In this document: positions 1-6,965 of the stretch, piece after piece | How the letters are laid out: every line of letters starts with the position of its first letter | How positions within the stretch are numbered: position 1 is the stretch's first letter | Assembly: GCA_022822085.1 (NCBI GenBank) | Contig: JAJECK010000090.1 | Coordinates: 1 to 35,640 of the forward strand | Reading direction: 5' to 3' | DNA from: Candidatus Poribacteria bacterium | Lineage (GTDB): Bacteria; Poribacteria; WGA-4E; WGA-3G | Length of the DNA stretch: 35,640 nt | Made by a program: the position numbers and the translations under genes | Notes under the pieces: generated by a model | Told to the model about the DNA's origin: nothing | The model's database searches: none | Seen by the model: only the letters and a program-made list of their open reading frames with translations

Positions 1-61
1 GTGAGCGAAACCCGACATTCACGGCACGTGTCGGGTTTCGCTCACGCTCTACCCGACCTAC
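1..61. repeat. Palindromic dispersed repeat, left-truncated by the window edge
   Basis: Positions 1-17 and 29-45 are a perfect 17-bp inverted repeat around an 11-nt loop, followed by GCTCTACCCGACCTAC (46-61). A fuller copy at 35224-35298 also carries the complement of that arm at its left end, so this copy probably continues beyond position 1. A half copy lies at 3312-3345. It is an intergenic hairpin family, not a gene. Confidence 0.85.
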
Positions 62-215
62 AATATAACTACCAGTAATAATCATAAACTGAATATTCTT
101 AAAACTAAATAACCCTGAACTTCTACAACAAAGGTTTGTAAAATCTGTATTAATATGTTACTATAGAAGGTAGATACTAAAACATCATAAAGGCTTATTT
201 AAATCAACTAACCAC

Positions 216-992
216 ATGTCAACACCTGCCTATATTGCATTATTTAAACTAACGCTCCGTCAATTGTTTTGGTCAAAGCGAGGGATCCTGATCCTTTCGG
301 GATGTATTCTGCCCCTTGTCATCGCAATTATATTTCGCTTCTATATGGACCGTGCGTCAACCGTGAACACCTTTATTCCTTACATTACCTTCTACTTATA
401 TGGGTTTTTGACCAATATATGTGCGATCTTTTACGGCTCGGCAATCGTTTCTGATGAGGTGGATGGCAGAGGATTGACATATCTTCAGATGCGTCCCATA
501 AAAAAGTCTATGTTACTGCTAACCAAATTTGCAGCATACATGATTGGGGCTGTTGTTCTTGTTACTATTTCTCATCTACTATTGACGGGGATTGTTGAGA
601 CACATCCTAAACTCAGAGATCGGTGGTTGGTCGTAGGTATGAGTTTTGTGTATACCGGTTCTTTATCGTTAGGATTGTTAGCTTATGGTGCATTAGCCGT
701 GCTCATGTCCACCCGGTTTCGGCAACCGGTGATATGGCTGCTGCTCTTCGTGTTCGGATGGGAGCTGATAACAGCAATTCCTAACATGCCAGTCGGTATC
801 AAGCGATTGGCATATAAACATTACCTGATGACGTTATTTCCAGAGTTTAAATTGGGACGAGACATACTTGAAAATCACTTAGGAGATACACCCCCTGAAA
901 TATGGGTTGCTGCGTTAGCGGTTGGCTTGCTAACGGTGGGCGCGATGTGGCTTGCGATCCGTATTTTCAAGGAACGCGAGTATTTGATGTAG
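216..992 (+). CDS. ABC-2 type transporter permease
   Basis: Integral membrane protein of 258 residues with about six hydrophobic segments (roughly 23-41, 52-78, 100-125, 138-165, 170-188, 229-250). After the second segment, residues 81-94 (E-D-G-R-G-L-T-Y-L..R-P) match the cytoplasmic coupling stretch usual in ABC-2 permeases (E-x-G-T-x-x-x-L-x-x-x-P). It would form the membrane channel of an exporter with an ATPase encoded elsewhere; no ATPase gene is visible here, and the partner could lie left of the window. The ATG at 216 has no clear ribosome binding site. The downstream gene is convergent, so this is the last gene of its transcription unit. The substrate cannot be told from sequence. 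Confidence 0.8.
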   Translation: MSTPAYIALFKLTLRQLFWSKRGILILSGCILPLVIAIIFRFYMDRASTVNTFIPYITFYLYGFLTNICAIFYGSAIVSDEVDGRGLTYLQMRPIKKSMLLLTKFAAYMIGAVVLVTISHLLLTGIVETHPKLRDRWLVVGMSFVYTGSLSLGLLAYGALAVLMSTRFRQPVIWLLLFVFGWELITAIPNMPVGIKRLAYKHYLMTLFPEFKLGRDILENHLGDTPPEIWVAALAVGLLTVGAMWLAIRIFKEREYLM

Positions 993-1023
993 AAACTCTG
1001 GAACTGATGCGTGTAAAATAGAC

Positions 1024-2220
1024 TTATTCAGACAACACACGTGCTGTTTCGCGTGATACGATAAGTTCCTCATTTGTAGATACAACCAATATTTTTGCGC
1101 GACTGTTTTCTGCTGAAAGGTCAACTTCTCCAGTTAATTTTTCATTTTTTTCAGTATCTAAATGGATACCGCACCATTCAAGTCCATCACAAATTTTTGC
1201 ACGTGTTGTAGCACTTTTCTCACCGATACCGCCAGCAAATGCAATTACATCAACACCACCGAGTGCAGCGATATACGTTCCGATATACTTTTTCACCCCA
1301 TAACAATATGTCTCTAATGCCAAACGTGCGTTGTCGTTCCCCGCTTTAATTGCTGCTTCCACATCCCGCATATCACCACTGGTCCCAGATATGCCTTTTA
1401 CACCCGATTCCTCTATCAATTGCCGACGGATCTGATCAGTAGAAAATCCCTCTTTGTCCATCAGATATAGAACAGCAAAAGCATCTAAATCACCGCAACG
1501 GGTGGACTGAATCATGCCGTATTGTGTTGATGCTCCCATTGATGTATCAATAGATTTTCCATCTTTAATGGCGCAGATGGAGGAACTCCCACCGAGATGG
1601 CAGGAGATAATCCGAAACCCTTCCGAGCTTTCACGACCAAGCATTTGCGGTACGCGTTCGGAGATGTAACGGTGTGATGCGCCGTGGAATCCGTATTTAC
1701 GGATGCCATGTTTTTCTACCCAGAAACGCGGAACACCGAATTCATAAGCGTAATCAGGGATAGTTTGGTGAAACCATGTCTCAAAAACAGCGACGAGTGG
1801 GGTTGTTGGGAGGAGTTCTTGGAAGGCACGGATTGAGGCTATATAGAATGGATTGTGCATCGGTGCAAGCGGCGTAGATGCTTCCAGTGCAGCGATAACG
1901 TCTTCTGTAATCCGCGCTGAACGCCAGTATCCTTGGGCGAGAATGGTTTTGAAACCGACACCGTCCAACCCGTTTAGGTTAGTTAAACAACCAACTTCAG
2001 GATCAGTGATGAGTCGCATAGCATGTGCAATCGCATCAATATGTGATGGCGCGTCAATTTCGCCTTCGCGGGACGGTTTGCCTGGGACCACATGCGTGAA
2101 TGCAGATGGTGAATTGCCGATACGTTCTACACCGCCTTTGACGAGGGAGGTGGTTGTTTCCATATCAATGATTTGGTATTTGAATGAGGTGCTTCCTACG
2201 TTTGCACAGAGTATACGCAT
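1024..2220 (-). CDS. Acetate kinase family protein, divergent active site
   Basis: Acetate and propionate kinases interconvert acyl phosphate plus ADP with carboxylate plus ATP. The 398-residue length fits the family, and numbering runs almost in register with the Methanosarcina thermophila enzyme. Asn7, the His of A-P-M-H-N-P (122), the His of Y-G-F-H-G-A-S-H (179), Arg241 and Glu384 of T-N-E-E-L are kept. Three key positions differ: Lys91 for the substrate-binding Arg91, Glu147 for Asp148 in F-E-T-W-F-H-Q, and H-L-G-G-S-S-S (208-214) for the phosphate loop G-N-G-x-S. It may be a lineage-specific acetate kinase or a related acyl kinase with another substrate. The start has a TAGGA-type ribosome binding site and lies 9 nt after the PIN gene, so the two are probably co-transcribed. 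No phosphotransacetylase is nearby. Confidence 0.85.
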   Translation of the reverse strand: MRILCANVGSTSFKYQIIDMETTTSLVKGGVERIGNSPSAFTHVVPGKPSREGEIDAPSHIDAIAHAMRLITDPEVGCLTNLNGLDGVGFKTILAQGYWRSARITEDVIAALEASTPLAPMHNPFYIASIRAFQELLPTTPLVAVFETWFHQTIPDYAYEFGVPRFWVEKHGIRKYGFHGASHRYISERVPQMLGRESSEGFRIISCHLGGSSSICAIKDGKSIDTSMGASTQYGMIQSTRCGDLDAFAVLYLMDKEGFSTDQIRRQLIEESGVKGISGTSGDMRDVEAAIKAGNDNARLALETYCYGVKKYIGTYIAALGGVDVIAFAGGIGEKSATTRAKICDGLEWCGIHLDTEKNEKLTGEVDLSAENSRAKILVVSTNEELIVSRETARVLSE

Positions 2221-2229
2221 GGTGGTTTC

Positions 2230-2730
2230 CTACGGTGGATCGATGAGTACATCTAAGGCGGCTTGACTGTCGGTTTCAGGATTAAATGTGAACAATCCTT
2301 CAATCATTGCTGCTCTCATAAGGCGTTTGTCGGAACTTACGAGAACCAGATTATCTCCTTCTATCCGTAGTTCATGAGTTCTATCAAGTGCACATTGTAG
2401 GAGGATAGCGTCGGGACTGTTGATAGAATGCTTTTCAATAAGATCCCACGAATCGGTCACTTGCTCCTTGGTTTGGAATACTTGCTCTATCTCATCGCGA
2501 TCAACAAATTCAGTTTCAAAATGTTCTCGGAGGTGATTGAAATGCGTTGTGGTAATTTTACCCTCATTTCTCCGGCGTACGAAGACGAAAATAACCTCGC
2601 CTCCACCGTCAAACAAACAGATCATACGTTCTAAAGGAACCCGTGTGAAGAGGTAGTTAACTAATTGTGTCCCTTTTTCTGCAACGTGCCTTTTGGCATA
2701 CGCGCTTGCATCTAACCAGAAGAAATTCAC
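2230..2730 (-). CDS. PIN-domain protein, probable VapC-like toxin
   Basis: A 166-residue PIN-fold ribonuclease candidate. The acidic residues expected of the metal site are visible: Asp7 in F-W-L-D-A-S-A, Glu45 in G-E-V-I-F-V-F, Asp107 in S-P-D-A-I-L-L and Asp134 in S-S-D-K-R-L. Translation most likely starts at a GTG (2730) that overlaps the TGA of the upstream gene as GTGA, typical of translationally coupled toxin-antitoxin pairs. The family cleaves RNA, often tRNA or rRNA, when its antitoxin is lost. The acetate kinase gene starts 9 nt downstream. The PIN fold is fairly secure; the toxin role comes from gene arrangement. Confidence 0.75.
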   Translation of the reverse strand: MNFFWLDASAYAKRHVAEKGTQLVNYLFTRVPLERMICLFDGGGEVIFVFVRRRNEGKITTTHFNHLREHFETEFVDRDEIEQVFQTKEQVTDSWDLIEKHSINSPDAILLQCALDRTHELRIEGDNLVLVSSDKRLMRAAMIEGLFTFNPETDSQAALDVLIDPP

Positions 2731-3056
2731 TCGCTTCGTTTCTCCCGTTCTTCTATGATGGCACTGCTAAAAAGATTGTCCTCTGGGTTTATCCCATCCT
2801 CCAGAGAAAGCCGCTGAAGTTCCTCTGCTGTGGGGATTTCAGCGTCTGGATCGGGTTTTCCGAATGTCTTTTCAATTAAAGGTCGCAGTCTCTCATTTTG
2901 TGCTTGGACTCGTGCGGAGCGTGCAGCTGCGCGCTCCTCGGGTGTGAGCGACTTCATGACCGGCACTTGAAGTTTTTCCAACTCCTTTTTTACCTCTTCT
3001 AAATCCCACTCAAGTTGATCAATTTTTATGAGTAGTTTTGTGATAGGGGGAATCAT
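2727..3056 (-). CDS. Small charged coiled-coil protein, possible antitoxin of the PIN toxin
   Basis: A 109-residue, highly charged protein with a predicted coiled coil at about residues 5-30 (heptads of Leu/Ile) and an Arg/Ala/Glu-rich helix at about 38-65. No DNA-binding fold of a known antitoxin class is recognised. The start is well supported by AAAGGAG 7 nt upstream of the ATG. Its stop overlaps the GTG start of the PIN gene by 4 nt, so it is the first gene of a probable three-gene unit with the PIN protein and acetate kinase. The antitoxin call rests on position and size, not on homology. Confidence 0.55.
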   Translation of the reverse strand: MIPPITKLLIKIDQLEWDLEEVKKELEKLQVPVMKSLTPEERAAARSARVQAQNERLRPLIEKTFGKPDPDAEIPTAEELQRLSLEDGINPEDNLFSSAIIEEREKRSE

Positions 3057-3263
3057 AAGTTTTCTCCTTTCTATATTAGCATTTTAACGCATAAGAAAGT
3101 AGATGTCAAATCGTTTTCTGGATTTTATCCGATGAATCGGGCTTATATAGTGTGAACTTTGAAATTATTGAGACACTTTGATAAACCTGTTTTGGAGACA
3201 TAACGGAGAATAGAAGTTGTCCCGAAAACTGTCTGAAGATTAAATAAATATTTTGGTACTTTC

Positions 3264-3287
3264 TTTAGTCCCGTAGGGACGATATGT
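3264..3287 (+). repeat. 24-nt palindromic intergenic repeat (TAGTCCCGTAGGGAC core)
   Basis: The core GTCCC-GTA-GGGAC is self-complementary. The same 24 bases occur at 12864-12887 and, inverted, at 12911-12934, with a degenerate copy near 34427-34480. It behaves as a short REP-like element in intergenic DNA. Confidence 0.75.
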
Positions 3288-3311
3288 TTATTGAAACTCT
3301 GTCTAACCCTA

Positions 3312-3345
3312 CGTGTCGGGTTTCGCTTCGCTCTACCCGACCTAC
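3312..3345 (+). repeat. Half copy of the ACCCGACCTAC hairpin repeat
   Basis: It carries GTGTCGGGTTTCGCT followed by CGCTCTACCCGACCTAC, matching the right half of the elements at 1-61 and 35224-35298. The left arm is absent, so it is a truncated copy. Confidence 0.7.
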
Positions 3346-3478
3346 AAAATAATGCTACATCATCATTTAGAAATGGTATTACTTAATCTTCATTTAGTTT
3401 GTCCATTTTAGCCGAAAACTAACAGTTTGCTCTACAGAAGCGTCCCATTAATTGTCCGTTTTACTCTATATATATGCC

Positions 3479-6400
3479 TTACTCCACTTTCGGTAAGGTT
3501 GGCAGCGTGAGGCGTGGACGGTCACCGAAATCGGGGAGTTCGGGTGGGTTCTCTTCCATCTCTTGCAGAAGAATCTCTATCGCCTTGTCGAGCTGCGGAT
3601 CACCTTCTGCTATATAGTCCTGCGGACGGTAATCCACTTCAACATCGGGATCGGTGCCGTAGTTCTCAACGCTCCAACCAACATCAACAAACCAGAAAGA
3701 GTACTCAGGTTGAGTCGTGGAGCCACCATCAACAAAACCTTGATGTGGAGAGATACCGATGACACCACCCCACGTCCGTTTGCCGATTAGTTTTCCTAAC
3801 TCCATCAACTTGAAGCAGTGCGAGAAAATATCTCCATCAGAACCAGCATTTTCATTCGTAACAGCGATCATTGGACCTAACACCGAGGCAGTAGGATATG
3901 AATTCGGTGTGCCCCAGCGTGGTACGGCATACCCGATACGGCGGCGAGACAACTTCTCCAAAATCAACTGCGAAACATTGCCACCCCCGTTGTAACGAAC
4001 ATCCACAAGGAGACCGGGGTAGCTAACTTCTGTAAGGAAACCACGATGGAACTCGGCATATCCACGTCTTCCCATATCAGGAATGTGGACGTATCCCACT
4101 TTTCCATCTGTTTTTTCGTGAACATACTTCCGGTTCTGTGCAACCCATTCACGATACCGTAAATCACTTTCACTCTTAAGAACTTTGATCGTGACAACCC
4201 GTTTTTCACCATCACTGGCATTTTTGAAGGTGGTTTGCACCTCTTGCCCGCCCAGATTGACCAGTAGTTCGCCGGGGGGGACATTTTCACGGACCTGTTG
4301 CCCACCGATAGAAAGTAGAATGTCATTCTCTCGGACATTAATACCAGGTGCGTTCAGCGGTGAGTCTCTGCGTTCATTCCAAGTATCCCCGCGAACGATA
4401 TGAGTGATACGATAGCCGTTGTTTTCTGGATCGTAAATAAAATCAGCCCCCAGGAATCCCTGTCCGTAGTTTGGTGAACTGCGGTAATCACCGCCAGATT
4501 CATACGCATGCGATGTGCCGAGTTCTCCTTGCATCTCCCACATAAGGTCAGAAAATTCGCCACGGGTGGCAACCCGATCAAGCAATGGTAGATAGCGTTC
4601 ATAGACATCTTCCCAATCAACGTCGGACATATCTTCTGTCCAGAAATAATCGCGTTGCAGTCTCCATGCTTCCCGATACATCTGCTTCCATTCTGCAGTG
4701 GGGATGACAGAAGGTCGGATGCGGTTTAAGTCTATCCAACCGGTGTGTCTATTAGACCCACCTTTGTTATCCTTTTGACCTTCATCAACCTTTTTACCGG
4801 CTTTCACAACCCGTAACCGATCTCCCGTACGATACAGAAGCGTTTTGTAATCTCTTGAAAGTGTGAAAGAAGCAATGTCTGAGACGAGGACCTCTTTCTT
4901 CTGTTCTTTGAAATCATAAGCGTGAAGTTTACCTTTATCACTGGGTTCTTCTTCACCAGGCGCATTAGTGGCATGTTTAACGGGATAAGTGGTGAAAATC
5001 GCTTTCCCCTCAACACCATCAATTTGTCCGTACATACCGTGTGAATATGGAAAAGCAACGATACGTTGTTCAATACCATCCAACTCAATGTTGATCGGTT
5101 TTATCTTTTTCTTCTCTTCTTCCTCTTTAGATTTATCATCTTTCTCATCAGATTTTTCTTCGTCGTCCTTATCCTCATTTTCTTTCTTTTCTTTCTCTTT
5201 TTCATCTTCAGGTGATGGTGTAGCAGGTATGAACGGATTCGGCAATTCTTTCTGCAATGTTACCAACAGTGGACGAGTAGCGACAGGAAAACTTAGTTCA
5301 AATTGTAACGCATCTCCGATAGGATCATATTCGCGACGTGATAAAAAATATAGATATTTACCATCAGGATCCCACGCAGGAGCGAAATCTTTGAATTCTG
5401 GTTGCGTGACAAAAGTCGTTTCACCGGTTTCAACATTACACAGTTTGATTGAAGATGTCGTCTCTGTAACAGGAAAACTGTAGGCGATCCATTTTCCATC
5501 GGGTGACCACCGAGCACCTTGGATGCGATTGTACACGCTTTTGTCAAGCACTCGCAGTCCAGGTGTTTCGAGTTCTATATGCAACAGTTCAAAACGTTGG
5601 TTAACGATGAGGAGTTGGTCTTTTAAATCATCTCCTTTAGGACACACAGCAAATTGTCGTACGTGTCCTATATCAAGTTCGTCAAGTCGACGAATCTCCG
5701 AGCTTCCATCACATGTATGGATTTCTAAAGCTTCTTCACCTTCTGAATCGGAAAGCACTACAATGCGTTTTCCATCGTTAAGCCAACGTGGGGATCGGTA
5801 TCGTGTTCCGTTACGGTCTCCGTGCTGCAGAACAGCACCATCCCAATTTGCCATCGTAAATAATTTTCCTCGGGATGTAACGGTAATAGATCTTCCATCT
5901 GCAGATGGCATCCAATCATGGAGGTATTGCGAGGCGTTAACGAATTTGCGCTGTCTTTGGATGCGCGGACTACGGAAATCAATATCGACTTGATTGTTCG
6001 TCCCATTATCTAATTCGTAAATCCACAAGTCACCACCTGCATGGTAAACAATCCGTCTACCATCAGTTTGCGCGGATCTGCAATAGTAGGTTTCCTGATG
6101 CGTGTGACGTTGCATATCTTCCCCATCAGTTAGGCAAGAGTATATGTTTCCAACGCCTTCATGGTCGGAGATAAAGTAGATACGATCGTCAATCCACATT
6201 GGCGTGGTAAAATTACTTTCTACGGGTGTGAACGGCTCAAATTGGCCGTCTCCATTTTCGTCTATCCAGAGTTGTCCGGCTGTGCCGCCGCGATAGCGTT
6301 TCCATCGTGCCGGTTCTCGTGTCAACCTGCCGAGGACGACACCGCCATTATCACCGAATGAAATATGGTTTGCCGGCCCGTAAGGTAGCCGTTGCGGTTC

Positions 6401-6763
6401 TCCCCCTTCAGAAGCAATACGCCAAAGCCATGCGCCAAATGCTGATCCAGCCCCGCTGGAATATAGGATATTTTCACCGTCAGCATCCCATCCGACGATG
6501 CTGGCGTTGCTGCCTTGATAGGTAAGTCTTTTTGCCTCACCACCGAGAGCGGGCATGATATATACTTCTGCTGGACCTTCTTCACGTCCAGCAAAGGCGA
6601 GATGTTCACCGTTCGGTGATAATTGGGGTGAACCTGTTGCCCCGAGGTTTGATGTTAACCTTCGGGCAACACCGCCACTGATTGGGACTGCCCATAAATC
6701 ATCTTCACAAACAAAAACAATGGTTTCATTAGAAATAGTAGGAAATCGATAGTATCCTGACAT
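3479..6763 (-). CDS. Tricorn protease homolog (S41 family, propeller plus PDZ)
   Basis: A 1,094-residue serine protease of the Tricorn type, which in archaea cuts proteasome products into short peptides. Residues 1-510 contain beta-propeller repeats with TolB-like L-S-P-N-G and W-S-P-D-G motifs. An acidic, Lys/Glu-rich linker (about 516-553) precedes the second propeller and catalytic part. The catalytic set is intact: Ser751-His752 (T-S-H-A-Y-E), nucleophile Ser975 followed by Asp976 (N-A-G-S-D-G-D), and Glu1033 (V-E-N-Y-G). The Ser-to-Glu spacing of 58 equals that of Thermoplasma Tricorn. A PDZ domain covers about 765-865. No signal peptide is seen, so it should be cytoplasmic. TGGAGGTG precedes the ATG. 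It is transcribed alone, toward the PIN genes. The protein family is secure; cooperation with the nearby proteasome is inference. Confidence 0.93.
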   Translation of the reverse strand: MSGYYRFPTISNETIVFVCEDDLWAVPISGGVARRLTSNLGATGSPQLSPNGEHLAFAGREEGPAEVYIMPALGGEAKRLTYQGSNASIVGWDADGENILYSSGAGSAFGAWLWRIASEGGEPQRLPYGPANHISFGDNGGVVLGRLTREPARWKRYRGGTAGQLWIDENGDGQFEPFTPVESNFTTPMWIDDRIYFISDHEGVGNIYSCLTDGEDMQRHTHQETYYCRSAQTDGRRIVYHAGGDLWIYELDNGTNNQVDIDFRSPRIQRQRKFVNASQYLHDWMPSADGRSITVTSRGKLFTMANWDGAVLQHGDRNGTRYRSPRWLNDGKRIVVLSDSEGEEALEIHTCDGSSEIRRLDELDIGHVRQFAVCPKGDDLKDQLLIVNQRFELLHIELETPGLRVLDKSVYNRIQGARWSPDGKWIAYSFPVTETTSSIKLCNVETGETTFVTQPEFKDFAPAWDPDGKYLYFLSRREYDPIGDALQFELSFPVATRPLLVTLQKELPNPFIPATPSPEDEKEKEKKENEDKDDEEKSDEKDDKSKEEEEKKKIKPINIELDGIEQRIVAFPYSHGMYGQIDGVEGKAIFTTYPVKHATNAPGEEEPSDKGKLHAYDFKEQKKEVLVSDIASFTLSRDYKTLLYRTGDRLRVVKAGKKVDEGQKDNKGGSNRHTGWIDLNRIRPSVIPTAEWKQMYREAWRLQRDYFWTEDMSDVDWEDVYERYLPLLDRVATRGEFSDLMWEMQGELGTSHAYESGGDYRSSPNYGQGFLGADFIYDPENNGYRITHIVRGDTWNERRDSPLNAPGINVRENDILLSIGGQQVRENVPPGELLVNLGGQEVQTTFKNASDGEKRVVTIKVLKSESDLRYREWVAQNRKYVHEKTDGKVGYVHIPDMGRRGYAEFHRGFLTEVSYPGLLVDVRYNGGGNVSQLILEKLSRRRIGYAVPRWGTPNSYPTASVLGPMIAVTNENAGSDGDIFSHCFKLMELGKLIGKRTWGGVIGISPHQGFVDGGSTTQPEYSFWFVDVGWSVENYGTDPDVEVDYRPQDYIAEGDPQLDKAIEILLQEMEENPPELPDFGDRPRLTLPTLPKVE

Positions 6764-6823
6764 TCACACCTCCAGAATTGGAATTAGTATTTCGTATATG
6801 AGAGGTTAAAAGTAAATATGATA

Positions 6824-6897
6824 GGCGAGGTGCCGAATTACATCAAATGATGGCAAAAGCACACATGACTTTTGCCATCATTTGATGGGACCTCGCC
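6824..6897. repeat. Long nested hairpin in the gap before Tricorn
   Basis: Positions 6841-6859 and 6869-6887 form a perfect 19-bp inverted repeat with a 9-nt loop. An outer pair, GGCGAGGT (6824-6831) and ACCTCGCC (6890-6897), encloses it. The outer motif recurs in the elements near 23.8 and 34.1-34.4 kb. It could be a mobile palindromic element or shape the Tricorn leader transcript. Confidence 0.75.
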
Positions 6898-6909
6898 CAA
6901 ACAGAGTTC

Positions 6910-6943
6910 ACGGTAAGGGTGATGTGTATGCGGACCTTACCGT
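6910..6943 (-). terminator. Possible terminator of the PPC/WD40/DUF1501 cluster
   Basis: ACGGTAAGG (6910-6918) pairs perfectly with CCTTACCGT (6935-6943). It lies 22 bp past the PPC-protein stop in the direction of transcription. There is no U-run, so an intrinsic terminator is only one reading. Confidence 0.35.
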
Positions 6944-6965
6944 TTGCTAAATAACCGGTTTAGTG

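Larger units (their letters stand above)
3057..3478. other. Intergenic region with two dispersed repeats
   Basis: About 420 bp between the Tricorn gene end and the antitoxin-like gene start. It holds a 24-nt palindromic repeat (3264-3287) and a half copy of the ACCCGACCTAC hairpin family (3312-3345). The tract at about 3347-3400 resembles 13043-13080 (TAGAAATGGTATTACT in both). No gene or clear terminator was seen. Confidence 0.6.

Noticed and set aside
4989-5483. Plus-strand 164-codon Ser/Phe-rich open frame
   Set aside because: It is the complement of the acidic Glu/Lys linker of Tricorn; low-complexity antisense shadow with no ribosome binding site.
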